Origin: CBFCZU01 sp965602635 | Lineage (GTDB): Bacteria > Planctomycetota > Phycisphaerae > SM23-33 | Assembly: GCA_965602635.1 (NCBI GenBank) | Contig: CBFCZU010000093.1 | Span: 1-15,003, forward strand | DNA: 15,003 bases | Direction of reading: 5' to 3' | Shown here: positions 6,252-13,897 of the stretch, one piece after another | How positions within the stretch are numbered: the stretch's first letter is position 1 | Layout: every line of letters starts with the position of its first letter | Program-made: the position numbers and the translations under genes | Notes under the pieces: model-generated | Told to the model about the DNA's origin: nothing | Databases searched by the model: none | The model's input: the letters and a program-made list of their open reading frames with translations, nothing else

Positions 6252-7145
6252 TCATGCCCAGGCGAAGCTCTGCCCGGTCAGCAGCGTGTAGGCCTCGATG
6301 TACTTGTCGCGGGTCTTGTGGACGATGTTCGTGGGCAGGACCGGCGCCGGCGGGCGGCGGCTGAACTTGATCTTGTCGAGGTAGTTGCGGACGAACTGCT
6401 TGTCGAAGCTTGCCTGATCCTTGCCGGGCTTGTAGCTGTCGGCCGGCCAGAAGCGGGAGGAGTCCGGGGTGAGGGCCTCGTCGATGAGGATGAGCTCGCC
6501 GTCGTCGGTCCGCCCCCATTCGAACTTGGTGTCGGCGATGACGACGCCCCGCTCGGCTGCGTACTCGGCGGCGGCGGTGTACACGCTGATGGACCGGGCC
6601 TTCAGCTCGGCCGCCGTCTCCTCCCCGACCAGCTCGGCGACCCGCTCCTGAGAGATGTTCTCGTCATGCCCGCTGGCGGCCTTGGTCGCGGGCGTGAAGA
6701 TCGGCGCCGGCAGCTTGGAGCACTGCTTCAGCCCCGAGGGCAGCACGATCCCGCAGACGCTCTGTGACTTCTGATACTCCCGCCAGCCGCTGCCTGCCAG
6801 GTAGCCCCGGACCACGCACTCTATGGGGACCACATCGCACTTCTTGCAGAGCATGAACCGCCCGTCGAGCTCCTCGCTGCGCAGCTCCTCCGGCAGGTCC
6901 TTCAGGGCCGAGGAGATGACGTGGTGGGGCGTCAGCTCGCCCAGCTTGTCGAACCAGAACAGGCTGATCTGCGTCAGCACCCTCCCCTTGTCGGGGATGC
7001 CGTTGGGCATCACCACGTCGTAAGCGCTGATGCGGTCGGTGGCCACCATCACCAGGCGGTCGCCGACCTCATAGATGTCGCGGACCTTGCCGCTGCGCTT
7101 GGGGTAGCCGGGAATCGAGGTTGTCAGCAGTGCAGTAGTTTTCAT
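6252..7145 (-). CDS. purC: Phosphoribosylaminoimidazole-succinocarboxamide synthase
   Basis: PurC ligates aspartate to CAIR with ATP, giving SAICAR, in de novo purine synthesis in the cytoplasm. The 297-residue protein is full length for the longer PurC type. Family motifs are intact: SGKVRDIY (18-25, nucleotide-binding loop), TDRISAYDVVM (36-46), IECVVRGYLAGSGW (108-121), PATKAASGHDENIS (152-165), ADTKFEWG (204-211), DEALTPDSSRFW (222-233) and SFDKQFVRNYL (246-256). The ATG at 7145 is supported by GGAG eight bases upstream. The gene follows two unrelated membrane-protein genes on the same strand at a gap of 86 bases, in which a promoter candidate lies, so it may be transcribed on its own. 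No purine-type riboswitch structure was seen upstream. Confidence 0.98.
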   Translation of the reverse strand: MKTTALLTTSIPGYPKRSGKVRDIYEVGDRLVMVATDRISAYDVVMPNGIPDKGRVLTQISLFWFDKLGELTPHHVISSALKDLPEELRSEELDGRFMLCKKCDVVPIECVVRGYLAGSGWREYQKSQSVCGIVLPSGLKQCSKLPAPIFTPATKAASGHDENISQERVAELVGEETAAELKARSISVYTAAAEYAAERGVVIADTKFEWGRTDDGELILIDEALTPDSSRFWPADSYKPGKDQASFDKQFVRNYLDKIKFSRRPPAPVLPTNIVHKTRDKYIEAYTLLTGQSFAWA

Positions 7146-7198
7146 GGCAGTGACTCCAGCACTCTATACCGGCCCGGGGGGCGGGAATCAATACCTAG

Positions 7199-7226
7199 AT
7201 TCTGCTTCTGTCGCCGGGTTCGTCAA
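7199..7226 (-). promoter_or_regulatory. Possible purC promoter
   Basis: On the minus strand, TTGACG (7226-7221, five of six matches) is followed after 16 bases by CAGAAT (7204-7199, four of six). The predicted start near 7192 gives a leader of about 47 bases before the purC ATG. Found by eye. Confidence 0.4.
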
Positions 7227-7231
7227 CGTCA

Positions 7232-8008
7232 TTATCTGACCGCCATATGGGCCCCGAGAAAAGCCAACTGTGTCAGGAGGTTCGTCGCCAGTAGGGCCTC
7301 TCGGCAGAGCCCTCCCTTCAGGCGGCAGATGGCGGTGCCGCCGCCCAGGGCGGCCAGGATTGCGGCGGCGGGGGGTACGAATCGCATCGGCGGCCAGAGG
7401 AAAGTCAGGTAGATGAACGATCCGGCCAGCGGCAGGGCGAGTGTCATGGCGGCCGTCAGGGGGCCGGTCGTCTCCGCCAGGCGGCGCGTGGGTGCGTCGG
7501 TCCGCCGGCCGGGGCGGTGGAACTGCCCCGTCGCCAGCATGCCCCAGAGTCCCCACAGGGGCATCAGCAGGATTGCCCGGTACAGCGCCCTTGGCCAGAG
7601 CCACTGCCAGGCTGGGGACAACCGCGTGGACCAGTCGGGGTCCCAGAAGCGGACCGCGTTGTTGATCATCAGTGCCACCAGTACCGCCAGGGCGGCATGT
7701 GCTGGCCAGGTGAGCCACCACCGGTTGGGCAGGACCGTCCCCAGCAGCGCGGCCGCGGCCGGGCGGAAGGGACCAAAGACGATCGCCGCGCCGCACAGCA
7801 CGGCCGGGACGACCCAGTCGAGCCGGCGCGCCCAGGTAAGGTGGTATGCCAGGTCCCAGACGCCCACCAGCGCCAGCCCCCAGGCCATCGCCAGCAGCAC
7901 CAGGGGCGCAGCGGCCCTGGCGAACCGCTCCGGCGGGGCGGCCTCAAGCCGCCGCCGTGAGCCGGCCAGGTATAGAAACGCATACGCGATTCGGGCGATG
8001 GGCTTCAC
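7232..8008 (-). CDS. Multi-pass membrane protein, function unknown
   Basis: This is a 258-residue, strongly hydrophobic protein with about six or seven predicted membrane segments (near 31-53, 65-88, 101-118, 141-162, 184-204, 210-228 and 236-256) and Trp-rich loops. The GTG at 8008 is chosen because AAGGGA precedes it and the protein then starts normally; a GTG at 8107, four bases after the upstream stop, would add 33 charged, proline-rich residues that look unlike a real N-terminus. A C-terminal GG-x-C-x-EALLA-x-N segment is faintly reminiscent of the cobalamin synthase CobS tail, but the acidic residues of that family are missing, so I do not assign it. It follows the membrane-anchored helical protein (8111-9157) closely and is probably cotranscribed with it. 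Confidence 0.75.
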   Translation of the reverse strand: MKPIARIAYAFLYLAGSRRRLEAAPPERFARAAAPLVLLAMAWGLALVGVWDLAYHLTWARRLDWVVPAVLCGAAIVFGPFRPAAAALLGTVLPNRWWLTWPAHAALAVLVALMINNAVRFWDPDWSTRLSPAWQWLWPRALYRAILLMPLWGLWGMLATGQFHRPGRRTDAPTRRLAETTGPLTAAMTLALPLAGSFIYLTFLWPPMRFVPPAAAILAALGGGTAICRLKGGLCREALLATNLLTQLAFLGAHMAVR

Positions 8009-8110
8009 GTCTCGGTCCCTTGTCGTCGCGTGTGGGGGCGGCTCCTCGTCCCTGTCGCGCGGCGCTGCTCTCCCGTCGGGACATTCCCCCGGCCTCGGGG
8101 GCTGCACGTT

Positions 8111-9157
8111 CTACCGGCCTGGTGCGGTCGCGGCTTCCCCGCCGGCCCTGGCGGCGGCGCGGGTGCGAAGCTGGTCCATCTTCTGGCGGACTTCCTCGGC
8201 CATCCGCGTGTTTGGATACTCGCCCACGATCTGCTCGCCCGTCTCGACGGCCTGGGCCCACTGCTCGTCTGTCACCTCGATCGCGAACTTAACTCCCAGG
8301 CTGTGCAGCTTGGCCTTGAAGACACCCCGGGCGGACTCGGCCAGGGCGTCCGCCTCCTGCGGGGTCAGGTAGTTGTCCAGCTCACGCAGCAGCTCGATCG
8401 ACCGGTCGATGTTGCTGACCTTGACCGCCGCGCCGTACTCCTGGAGCAACTGGCGCTTGTGCTTGGACCGGGCTTCGTGGATGAGCTGGGGCAGGGCGGC
8501 GATCTTGGGATTGTCCGGCAGCAGTTGGAGCAGGCGCTTGGTCTGGCGCAGGGCCTGGGCCCAGTCGTGGGCCTCCATGTGCTCGCCGATGTGCTCCAGG
8601 ACGGCATCGATCTTCTGCTCGACGGTCGTGCTCTTGGCCGAGGCGATCTCCTTGCGTACCCGCTCCACCTCGTCGCAGCGCCCGTAGCGGTCTTCCATGT
8701 CTTGGACCAGGGCCCGGGCCTTGGCGTAGTCCTGCCGGATCAGCCCCTCGTAGACCATCTGCTTGATGGTCTCGATCTCGTGGTCGCGGAACAGCAGGCT
8801 CTTGGCGGCCTCGGACATCTGGGCGAGGTCAACCAGGCGGCGGTTGGACTCGTGCAGCGCCTCCAGAAGGCTCTCGAGCCGCTGGATGTGCTCGTCGGCG
8901 GACCGGACGGCCCGCTCGTTGCTGACGATCGTCTCGACGAGCCCGCAGACGACGAGAACCAGCACGGCCCCGGCCAGCTCGCCCAGCATCGCCAGCGCCA
9001 GCCAGATGGCCGTGTTCAGGAAGGTTCCGGCGATGACGGACATCACGGCGGTGACGACGGTGGCGACGAATCCGCCGGCGAGAAGCACCAGTGACGCAAC
9101 GGTCCATACCTTCACCAGCTTGACGACCCAAGCGAACCGAGCGGGCCTTTCGGACAT
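8111..9157 (-). CDS. Membrane-anchored coiled-coil / helical-repeat protein
   Basis: This is a 348-residue protein. The ATG at 9157 has AAGGAG eight bases upstream; an in-frame start at 9199 lacks such a site. Two membrane helices lie at about 17-42 and 50-77, forming an N-terminal hairpin. A charged helix (about 80-130, heptad-like leucines around 91-101) is probably a coiled coil. The rest (130-335) is all-helical with repeated Ala/Leu/Asp patterns such as DYAKARALVQDME, DWAQALRQTKRLLQ and QWAQAVETGEQIV, each resembling a TPR helix pair. The last 15 residues are Ala/Gly-rich. Tetratricopeptide-like parts usually mediate protein contacts, so this may be a membrane scaffold. The partner is not evident; the gene is divergent from the etf cluster and upstream of a multi-pass membrane protein. 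Confidence 0.82.
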   Translation of the reverse strand: MSERPARFAWVVKLVKVWTVASLVLLAGGFVATVVTAVMSVIAGTFLNTAIWLALAMLGELAGAVLVLVVCGLVETIVSNERAVRSADEHIQRLESLLEALHESNRRLVDLAQMSEAAKSLLFRDHEIETIKQMVYEGLIRQDYAKARALVQDMEDRYGRCDEVERVRKEIASAKSTTVEQKIDAVLEHIGEHMEAHDWAQALRQTKRLLQLLPDNPKIAALPQLIHEARSKHKRQLLQEYGAAVKVSNIDRSIELLRELDNYLTPQEADALAESARGVFKAKLHSLGVKFAIEVTDEQWAQAVETGEQIVGEYPNTRMAEEVRQKMDQLRTRAAARAGGEAATAPGR

Positions 9158-9220
9158 CGCGGCGCTCCTTCCATGTGTTGCCGTGCAGATCAGCTCCATA
9201 GGAAATGGCTGCTGACCGGC

Positions 9221-9249
9221 AAGTTACGTGAGCCGGCGCGAAAAGTCAA
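9221..9249 (-). promoter_or_regulatory. Possible promoter for the 9157-7232 operon
   Basis: On the minus strand, TTGACT (9249-9244) is followed after 17 bases by TAACTT (9226-9221). The -35 is good and the -10 poor. It would start transcription near 9214, about 57 bases before the ATG. Confidence 0.28.
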
Positions 9250-9289
9250 TTCCGCAGTGGCGTCGCGGCGGCTGCCGGGCCAATTCACC

Positions 9290-9319
9290 TTGACTTCATG
9301 CCGGCCAAGCCAATACATT
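9290..9319 (+). promoter_or_regulatory. Possible promoter of the etf cluster
   Basis: TTGACT (9290-9295, five of six matches) is followed after 18 bases by TACATT (9314-9319, four of six). The predicted start near 9326 gives a leader of about 50 bases before the etfB GTG. It lies in the divergent region shared with the opposite-strand operon. Confidence 0.4.
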
Positions 9320-9374
9320 CACCCTTCTGTGAAGTCGGGAAGATTTCGCCGGGCGTAGATGGGAGCTGACAAGC

Positions 9375-10289
9375 GTGGGCTACGACTGCGTCGTCTGCAT
9401 CAAGTACGTGCCGGACTCCAAGCGAGTCACCGGCGACGCGATGACCGAGGAAGGGACCGTCAATCGGGCGGCCCTGCCTATGATCTTCAACCCCGAGGAC
9501 ATCAACGCCCTGGAGGCGGCCTTGGGCATCCGCGACGCCCACGGGGGCACGGTCACGGTCATCACGATGGGGCCCCCGTCGGCGAGCGAAATCCTCCGCG
9601 ATTCGCTGTTCCGCGGGGCCGACAAGGCCGTCCTGCTCAGCGACATTCGGGCGGCGGCGTCAGACACGCTGGCCACCAGCTACATCCTCTCCTGTGCGGT
9701 CAAGCGGCTTCCGCATGACATCGTGCTGTGCGGGCGACAGGCCATCGACGGCGACACCGCCCAGGTCGGCCCGCAAATGGCCGAGAAGCTGGGCGTCCCG
9801 CTCGTCACCTATATGGAAGAGCTGGTCTCCCTGGACGGGCGGACAATTCGCATTCGCCGCAATGTCGGCAACGGCTACGAGGTGGTGGCGTGCGGCCTAC
9901 CGCTGCTGGTGACCGTTATGGACACGGCCAACGTCCCGCGCCCGCCGGCGGCCAGGAGGATGATGAAGTTCAAGAAGGCGCGGAGCCCCGCGGAGGTCAG
10001 CAAGGCCGTCGCAGACGAGATGGGCAAGGGCGCCGACAAGGCCGCCGTCGCGGCCGAGGCCGAAAAACGCTCCCAGGCACTGGCCGAGAAGGGGCTGCTC
10101 ATCGAGCAATGGTCCCTCGACGACATCCAGGCGAACCTGGACTGGTGCGGCAGGAGCGGCAGCCCCACGAAGGTCCACCGGATCCAGTCGGTCGTCCTGG
10201 CCGGCGGGGAGTACAAGGAATTCGGAGACTCAGACGAAAGCGTGGCCGAGCTTATCGGAGAGCTGATAGAGGATCACACTATCGGCTGA
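9375..10289 (+). CDS. etfB: Electron transfer flavoprotein subunit beta
   Basis: EtfB forms a heterodimer with EtfA (here 10992-12053) and passes electrons between acyl-CoA dehydrogenases and other carriers in the cytoplasm. The family core is clear: CIKYVPD (8-14), FNPEDINALEAAL (38-50), TVITMGPP (61-68), SDTLATSYIL (96-105), and the strongly conserved CGRQAIDGDTAQVGPQ (119-134). These blocks are closest to ETFs of anaerobes such as Acidaminococcus, in which EtfB carries a second flavin used in electron bifurcation; that use is inferred here. At 304 residues it is longer than the usual 250-265. The extra length is an Ala/Lys/Glu-rich helical stretch (about 205-240) before GSPTKVHRIQ (262-271). 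The GTG start has GGGAG nine bases upstream. Confidence 0.96.
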   Translation: MGYDCVVCIKYVPDSKRVTGDAMTEEGTVNRAALPMIFNPEDINALEAALGIRDAHGGTVTVITMGPPSASEILRDSLFRGADKAVLLSDIRAAASDTLATSYILSCAVKRLPHDIVLCGRQAIDGDTAQVGPQMAEKLGVPLVTYMEELVSLDGRTIRIRRNVGNGYEVVACGLPLLVTVMDTANVPRPPAARRMMKFKKARSPAEVSKAVADEMGKGADKAAVAAEAEKRSQALAEKGLLIEQWSLDDIQANLDWCGRSGSPTKVHRIQSVVLAGGEYKEFGDSDESVAELIGELIEDHTIG

Positions 10290-10295
10290 TCCGTT

Positions 10296-10317
10296 GATTA
10301 GTCGACACTGGCTAATC
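10296..10317 (+). repeat. Inverted repeat between etfB and the zinc-ribbon gene
   Basis: GATTAG (10296-10301) and CTAATC (10312-10317) are perfect inverted arms around a 10-base spacer, seven bases after the etfB stop. AGTCGA and TCGACT nearby (10300-10305 and 10319-10324) offer a competing pairing. The site could be an mRNA-processing hairpin, an operator, or the edge of an inserted segment; no T-run supports termination. Confidence 0.35.
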
Positions 10318-10345
10318 GATCGACTGCTTGAAGGGAGCAGAAGAA

Positions 10346-10924
10346 ATGCCGAGTGAAGCCACTACTAAAGTGTGTCCCTATTGTGGGGAGGAGATCAAGA
10401 GTGTGGCAATTCTCTGCCGCTACTGCGGAATGAATTTGCAGACGGGTGAACCAATGGGGACGCGCTCGTCGAATGTTCGGACGACTCCTCCCCCTCGACC
10501 CTCCATGTCAGAGGGGCCTGAGAGGACAGTCTTTGTGGGTAATCCAACACACAGTGCCTACCTTGCCTATTATTTCCTTGGCGCCATACTGTCGGTTATC
10601 GTGATAGGTGTCTTCATAATCATTTGGGCAATACTGGATCGGAACCACCGCTTTTACCAAGTCACCAGCAAACGAGTGAGCGTCCGCTCCGGAATCATTG
10701 GACGAATGACGAGCGAAGTCGAAGTCCTGGATATTCGCAATGTGGAGATGCGTCAGTCCATCGTCGATAGGCTCTTGGGAATTGGCAATGTCGGCATTTC
10801 CAGCGCAGGAACGGGAGGCATCGAGGTGGTCTTTGCGGGAGTTGCCAATCCTACTGCGCTTAGACGTCTCGTGGTAGGCGTGAAGGAGGCCGCCCAAAGA
10901 GGCGAAGAGTATACCAACGAATGA
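10346..10924 (+). CDS. Zinc-ribbon and PH-domain (bPH2-type) membrane protein
   Basis: This is a 192-residue protein of unknown role. The ATG at 10346 is chosen over an upstream TTG (10328) because AGGGAG lies eight bases before it. Residues 10-28 form a zinc ribbon with CPYCG and CRYCG; C10, C13, C24 and C27 are the expected ligands. A Pro/Ser/Thr-rich linker (about 35-60) leads to a long membrane segment or tight pair (70-97), then a bacterial PH-like domain (about 98-182) beginning RFYQVTSKRVSVRSGIIGR, as in the DUF304/YdbT group. It stands between etfB and etfA on the same strand, gaps 56 and 67 bases. Base composition differs sharply: a hand count gives 26 G+C in 60 at 10561-10620 against 43 in 60 at 11281-11340 in etfA. 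It was probably acquired separately; no part in electron transfer is evident. Confidence 0.9.
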   Translation: MPSEATTKVCPYCGEEIKSVAILCRYCGMNLQTGEPMGTRSSNVRTTPPPRPSMSEGPERTVFVGNPTHSAYLAYYFLGAILSVIVIGVFIIIWAILDRNHRFYQVTSKRVSVRSGIIGRMTSEVEVLDIRNVEMRQSIVDRLLGIGNVGISSAGTGGIEVVFAGVANPTALRRLVVGVKEAAQRGEEYTNE

Positions 10925-10991
10925 TTACTCAACCATCAGCTCTCTGAGCCACGTTGGTGGTGTCTGATAACGCTTCCATAGAGGAGTACAT

Positions 10992-12053
10992 ATGATTGAA
11001 GTTAACCGCGAGGGCGAAGTTTGGGTTTTTTCCGAGCAGGAGGCCGGGAAGCTCTCGGACGTCCCGCTGGAGCTGATGGGCAAGGGGCGGTCGCTGGCCG
11101 ACAAGCTCGGCGTGCCGCTGGCGGCGGTGCTGGCGGGCAAGGACGTGCGCGCCCTGGCCGGCACCCTCGTCGCCCACGGCGCCGACAAGGTCTACCTGGT
11201 CGAGGACGACCGCCTGGAGCTGTATCAGGCCGCCAGCTACTCCAAGGTCATCTGCGACCTGATCGCCGCCCACAATCCGCAGATTGTCATGTACGCGGCC
11301 ACGGCGCTGGGGCGCGACCTCGCCCCCACTGTGGCCAGCGCGGTGTGGTGCGGCCTGACCGCCGACTGCACCGACCTGCAGATCGGCGACCACACGCCCC
11401 CCGGCACCGACGAGGTGCACAAGAACCTGATGTACCAGATACGCCCCGCCTTCGGCGGCAACATCATCGCCACGATCGTCAACTACGACCGCTGGCCTCA
11501 AATGGCGACCGTCCGCGAGGGCGTGATGCCCATGGGCGAGCCGGACAAGTCGCGGCGCGGCGAGGTGATCGAATGCCCCGCCGACCTGGACGCCGTGACC
11601 CTGCCGCTGAAGATCATAGATTCGCAGCGGCGTGAGAAGAGGGTCAACCTCAAGGCCGCCAGGATCATCGTCGCCGGCGGGGCGGGCGTCGGCAGCAAGG
11701 AGAACTTCAGGCTCATCTGGGACCTGGCGAACTGCCTCGGCGCCGCCGTGGGGGGCTCGAGGGCGGCCGTGGACCTTGGCTACGTCGATCACGACCACCA
11801 GGTCGGCCAGACCGGCACGACGGTGCGCCCGGCCCTGTACATCGCCTGCGGGATCAGCGGCGCCGTCCAGCACCAGGCGGGCATGGCCGAGTCGGCCAAG
11901 ATCGTCGCCATCAATACCGACCGCGAGGCGCCCATCTTCTCCGTCGCACATTACGGCATCGTCGGCGACATGAAGGTAGTCATACCAAGGATGGTAAAGA
12001 CCATACGCAGCGGGGCGCGGATCGAGGCCGCCGCGGGGACGGCCGAGAACTAG
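10992..12053 (+). CDS. etfA: Electron transfer flavoprotein subunit alpha
   Basis: EtfA binds the FAD that exchanges electrons with the dehydrogenase partner. The 353-residue protein has an N-terminal ETF domain (about 8-190) with GADKVYLVED (63-72) and PQMATVREGVMP (169-180), and a C-terminal FAD-binding domain (about 220-340). Conserved flavin-site blocks are intact: IIVAGGAGVGSKENF (225-239), GGSRAAVDLGY (254-264), VGQTGTTVRPALYIACGISG (271-290) with AVQHQAGM following, and INTDREAPIF (307-316). These correspond to the Arg, Thr/Ser and His contacts known in human EtfA and are also present in bifurcating ETFs. GAGGAG precedes the ATG. The acyl-CoA dehydrogenase gene begins 14 bases after the stop, so the two are surely cotranscribed. 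Confidence 0.97.
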   Translation: MIEVNREGEVWVFSEQEAGKLSDVPLELMGKGRSLADKLGVPLAAVLAGKDVRALAGTLVAHGADKVYLVEDDRLELYQAASYSKVICDLIAAHNPQIVMYAATALGRDLAPTVASAVWCGLTADCTDLQIGDHTPPGTDEVHKNLMYQIRPAFGGNIIATIVNYDRWPQMATVREGVMPMGEPDKSRRGEVIECPADLDAVTLPLKIIDSQRREKRVNLKAARIIVAGGAGVGSKENFRLIWDLANCLGAAVGGSRAAVDLGYVDHDHQVGQTGTTVRPALYIACGISGAVQHQAGMAESAKIVAINTDREAPIFSVAHYGIVGDMKVVIPRMVKTIRSGARIEAAAGTAEN

Positions 12054-12067
12054 CAAGGCAAGCACAC

Positions 12068-13813
12068 ATGGCCAACTTCTTCACCGACAACGACGACATT
12101 CAGTTTCTCTTCGATCACATGGACCTGGCCCGTCTGGCGGAGATCATGGAGGATGGGTTCGCCCACGCGGGCGAGTTCGACCACGCCCCGGTCGATGCGC
12201 CCGACGCGGTTGACAACTACCGCCGGATCCTCGAGATGCTCGGCGAGCTGGCGGGCGAGCAGATCGCGCCGACGGCCGAGGAGACCGACCTCGCGGGCAA
12301 CACGCTCAACGACGACGGCTCGGTCACATACGCCCCCGGCATCGCCAACGCCATCAGGATTCTGGGTCAGGCCGACCTGATGGGCTTCACTCTGCCGTAT
12401 CGCTTCGGCGGGCTCAACTGCCCCAACCTCGTCTATACGATGAGCAACGAGATCGTCAGCCGGGCCGACGCGGCGCTGATGAACATCTACGGGCTCCAGG
12501 GCATTGCCGAGACGATCAGCGCCTTCGCCTCGGAGGAGATCAAGTCCGAGTACCTGCCCGCCATGGCCTCCGGGGCGAAGACCGGCGCGATGGTGCTCAC
12601 CGAGCCGGACGCCGGCAGCGACCTTCAGGCCGTCAAGGTCCGCGGATACGAGGACGCCGAGGGCAACTGGTTCGTGCAGGGCGTCAAGCGGTTCATCACC
12701 AACGGCTGCGGGGACGTGCTGCTGGTGCTGGCGCGGACCGAGCCGGAGATCTCCGACGGCCGGGGCCTGAGCCTGCTGCTGGTCGATCGCGGCAAGCGGG
12801 TCAAGATCCGCCGCCTGGAGGACAAGCTGGGCATCCACGGCTCGCCCACCTGCGAGATATTCTTCGACGACGCCCCGGCCAAGCTCATCGGCGAGCGCCA
12901 GCGCGGGCTGGTGACGTACGTCTGGAGCCTGATGAACGGCGCCCGGGTGGGCATCGCCGCCCAGTCGCTGGGCATAGCCGAGGCCGCCTTCCGCGTCGCC
13001 CGCGACTACGCCCACCACCGCAGGCAGTTCGGCACCGCGGTGGAGAACTTCCCGGCACTGCGCGAGCTGATCTCGGACATGCAGGTGGACATCCAGGCGG
13101 CACGGGCGATCACCTACCACGCCGGCTTCTGCGTGGACGTCGAGTACGGCGCCCTGCGCAAGCTGGCGTTCGGCGAGGTCTCCGACAAGGACGAGCAGAA
13201 GCGCCTCAAGACCGATTCCCGCAGGTACAAGCGCCTCAACGCCATGCTCACGCCCATGAGCAAGTACTACGCCTCGGAGATGTCGATGCGCGTTGCCAAC
13301 GGGGCGGTGTCGGTTCTTGGCGGGTCGGGCTACATGAGGGACTATCCGGTCGAGCGGCACCTCCGCGACAGCCGGATCACCACCATCTACGAGGGCACGA
13401 CGCAGCTCCAGGTAGCCGCGGCCGTGCGCGGCGTCTCATCCGGCACGGCGGGCGGGCTCGTAACCGAGTTGCTCGACCGAGACTGGCCCGACGAACTCGC
13501 CGCCCTGGCCGAGCAGCTTGCCCAGGCCAACGAGCTGCTCGCCGAGTGCGTGGCCTTCGTCAAGGAGCAGCCCGGCACGGAGTACACGGACCTGATGGGC
13601 AGGCGGCTGGTGGACATGGCCATGCACCTCATCGTCGGCGCGCTGTTCCTCGACCAGGCCACCGGCAACGACACGAAGAAGGCCGTCGCCCGCCGCTGGC
13701 TGGCGACGAAGCTGCCGGAGCTGCGCATGCACCGCGAGTTCATCCTCTCGGGCGAGCGCTCACCGATGACGGAGTTCGAGGCCCTGGCCGGCCCGATGCC
13801 GGTCGTCGAGTAA
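12068..13813 (+). CDS. Long acyl-CoA dehydrogenase (DmdC/AcdA-like group)
   Basis: This is an FAD-dependent acyl-CoA dehydrogenase that forms the 2,3-enoyl-CoA and passes electrons to the ETF encoded upstream. At 581 residues it exceeds the usual 380-400. It has an N-terminal extension (1-about 50) and a C-terminal helical domain (about 460-575), as in the group that includes methylthiopropanoyl-CoA dehydrogenase DmdC. Core motifs: MVLTEPDAGSD (175-185), GVKRFITNG (205-213), ARDYAHHRRQFG (311-322), VLGGSGYMRDYPVER (416-430) and RITTIYEGTTQLQ (436-448), where E442 is the expected catalytic base. A charged insert (about 358-392) separates two core helices. The start is the first ATG, with a weak AAGG upstream. 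Substrate cannot be read from sequence; the DmdC likeness is structural class only. Confidence 0.95.
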   Translation: MANFFTDNDDIQFLFDHMDLARLAEIMEDGFAHAGEFDHAPVDAPDAVDNYRRILEMLGELAGEQIAPTAEETDLAGNTLNDDGSVTYAPGIANAIRILGQADLMGFTLPYRFGGLNCPNLVYTMSNEIVSRADAALMNIYGLQGIAETISAFASEEIKSEYLPAMASGAKTGAMVLTEPDAGSDLQAVKVRGYEDAEGNWFVQGVKRFITNGCGDVLLVLARTEPEISDGRGLSLLLVDRGKRVKIRRLEDKLGIHGSPTCEIFFDDAPAKLIGERQRGLVTYVWSLMNGARVGIAAQSLGIAEAAFRVARDYAHHRRQFGTAVENFPALRELISDMQVDIQAARAITYHAGFCVDVEYGALRKLAFGEVSDKDEQKRLKTDSRRYKRLNAMLTPMSKYYASEMSMRVANGAVSVLGGSGYMRDYPVERHLRDSRITTIYEGTTQLQVAAAVRGVSSGTAGGLVTELLDRDWPDELAALAEQLAQANELLAECVAFVKEQPGTEYTDLMGRRLVDMAMHLIVGALFLDQATGNDTKKAVARRWLATKLPELRMHREFILSGERSPMTEFEALAGPMPVVE

Positions 13814-13882
13814 TCGCCGTCGTGTCTGTCCGGCGGCCCCGCGGCGGCTCGGAAAGTTGCCCCCCTCCGCTCCCGCCGACGA

Positions 13883-13888
13883 TATACT
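13883..13888 (+). promoter_or_regulatory. Extended-AT -10 element, possible leaderless start
   Basis: TATACT (13883-13888) matches the -10 consensus at five of six positions in a very GC-rich setting. A possible -35, TTGCCC (13857-13862), lies 20 bases upstream, which is long. Transcription would begin near 13895, only three bases before the ATG at 13898, which also lacks a Shine-Dalgarno. Confidence 0.4.
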
Positions 13889-13897
13889 TTCCTGCCC

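Noticed and set aside
7146..7231. Purine riboswitch ahead of purC
   Set aside because: The gap is only 86 bases and shows a promoter-like pair but no three-way junction fold.
7232..8008. Assignment as cobalamin synthase CobS
   Set aside because: Only a short C-terminal GG-containing segment is reminiscent; the conserved acidic residues are absent and no cobalamin genes are nearby.
8030..9094. Plus-strand open frame of 354 codons
   Set aside because: It is antisense to the membrane-anchored helical protein, which has a ribosome-binding site, membrane helices and repeat pattern; the plus frame is Leu/Gly/Asp-rich without structure.
12050..13360. Minus-strand open frame of 436 codons
   Set aside because: It lies antisense to the acyl-CoA dehydrogenase and is explained by high third-position GC.
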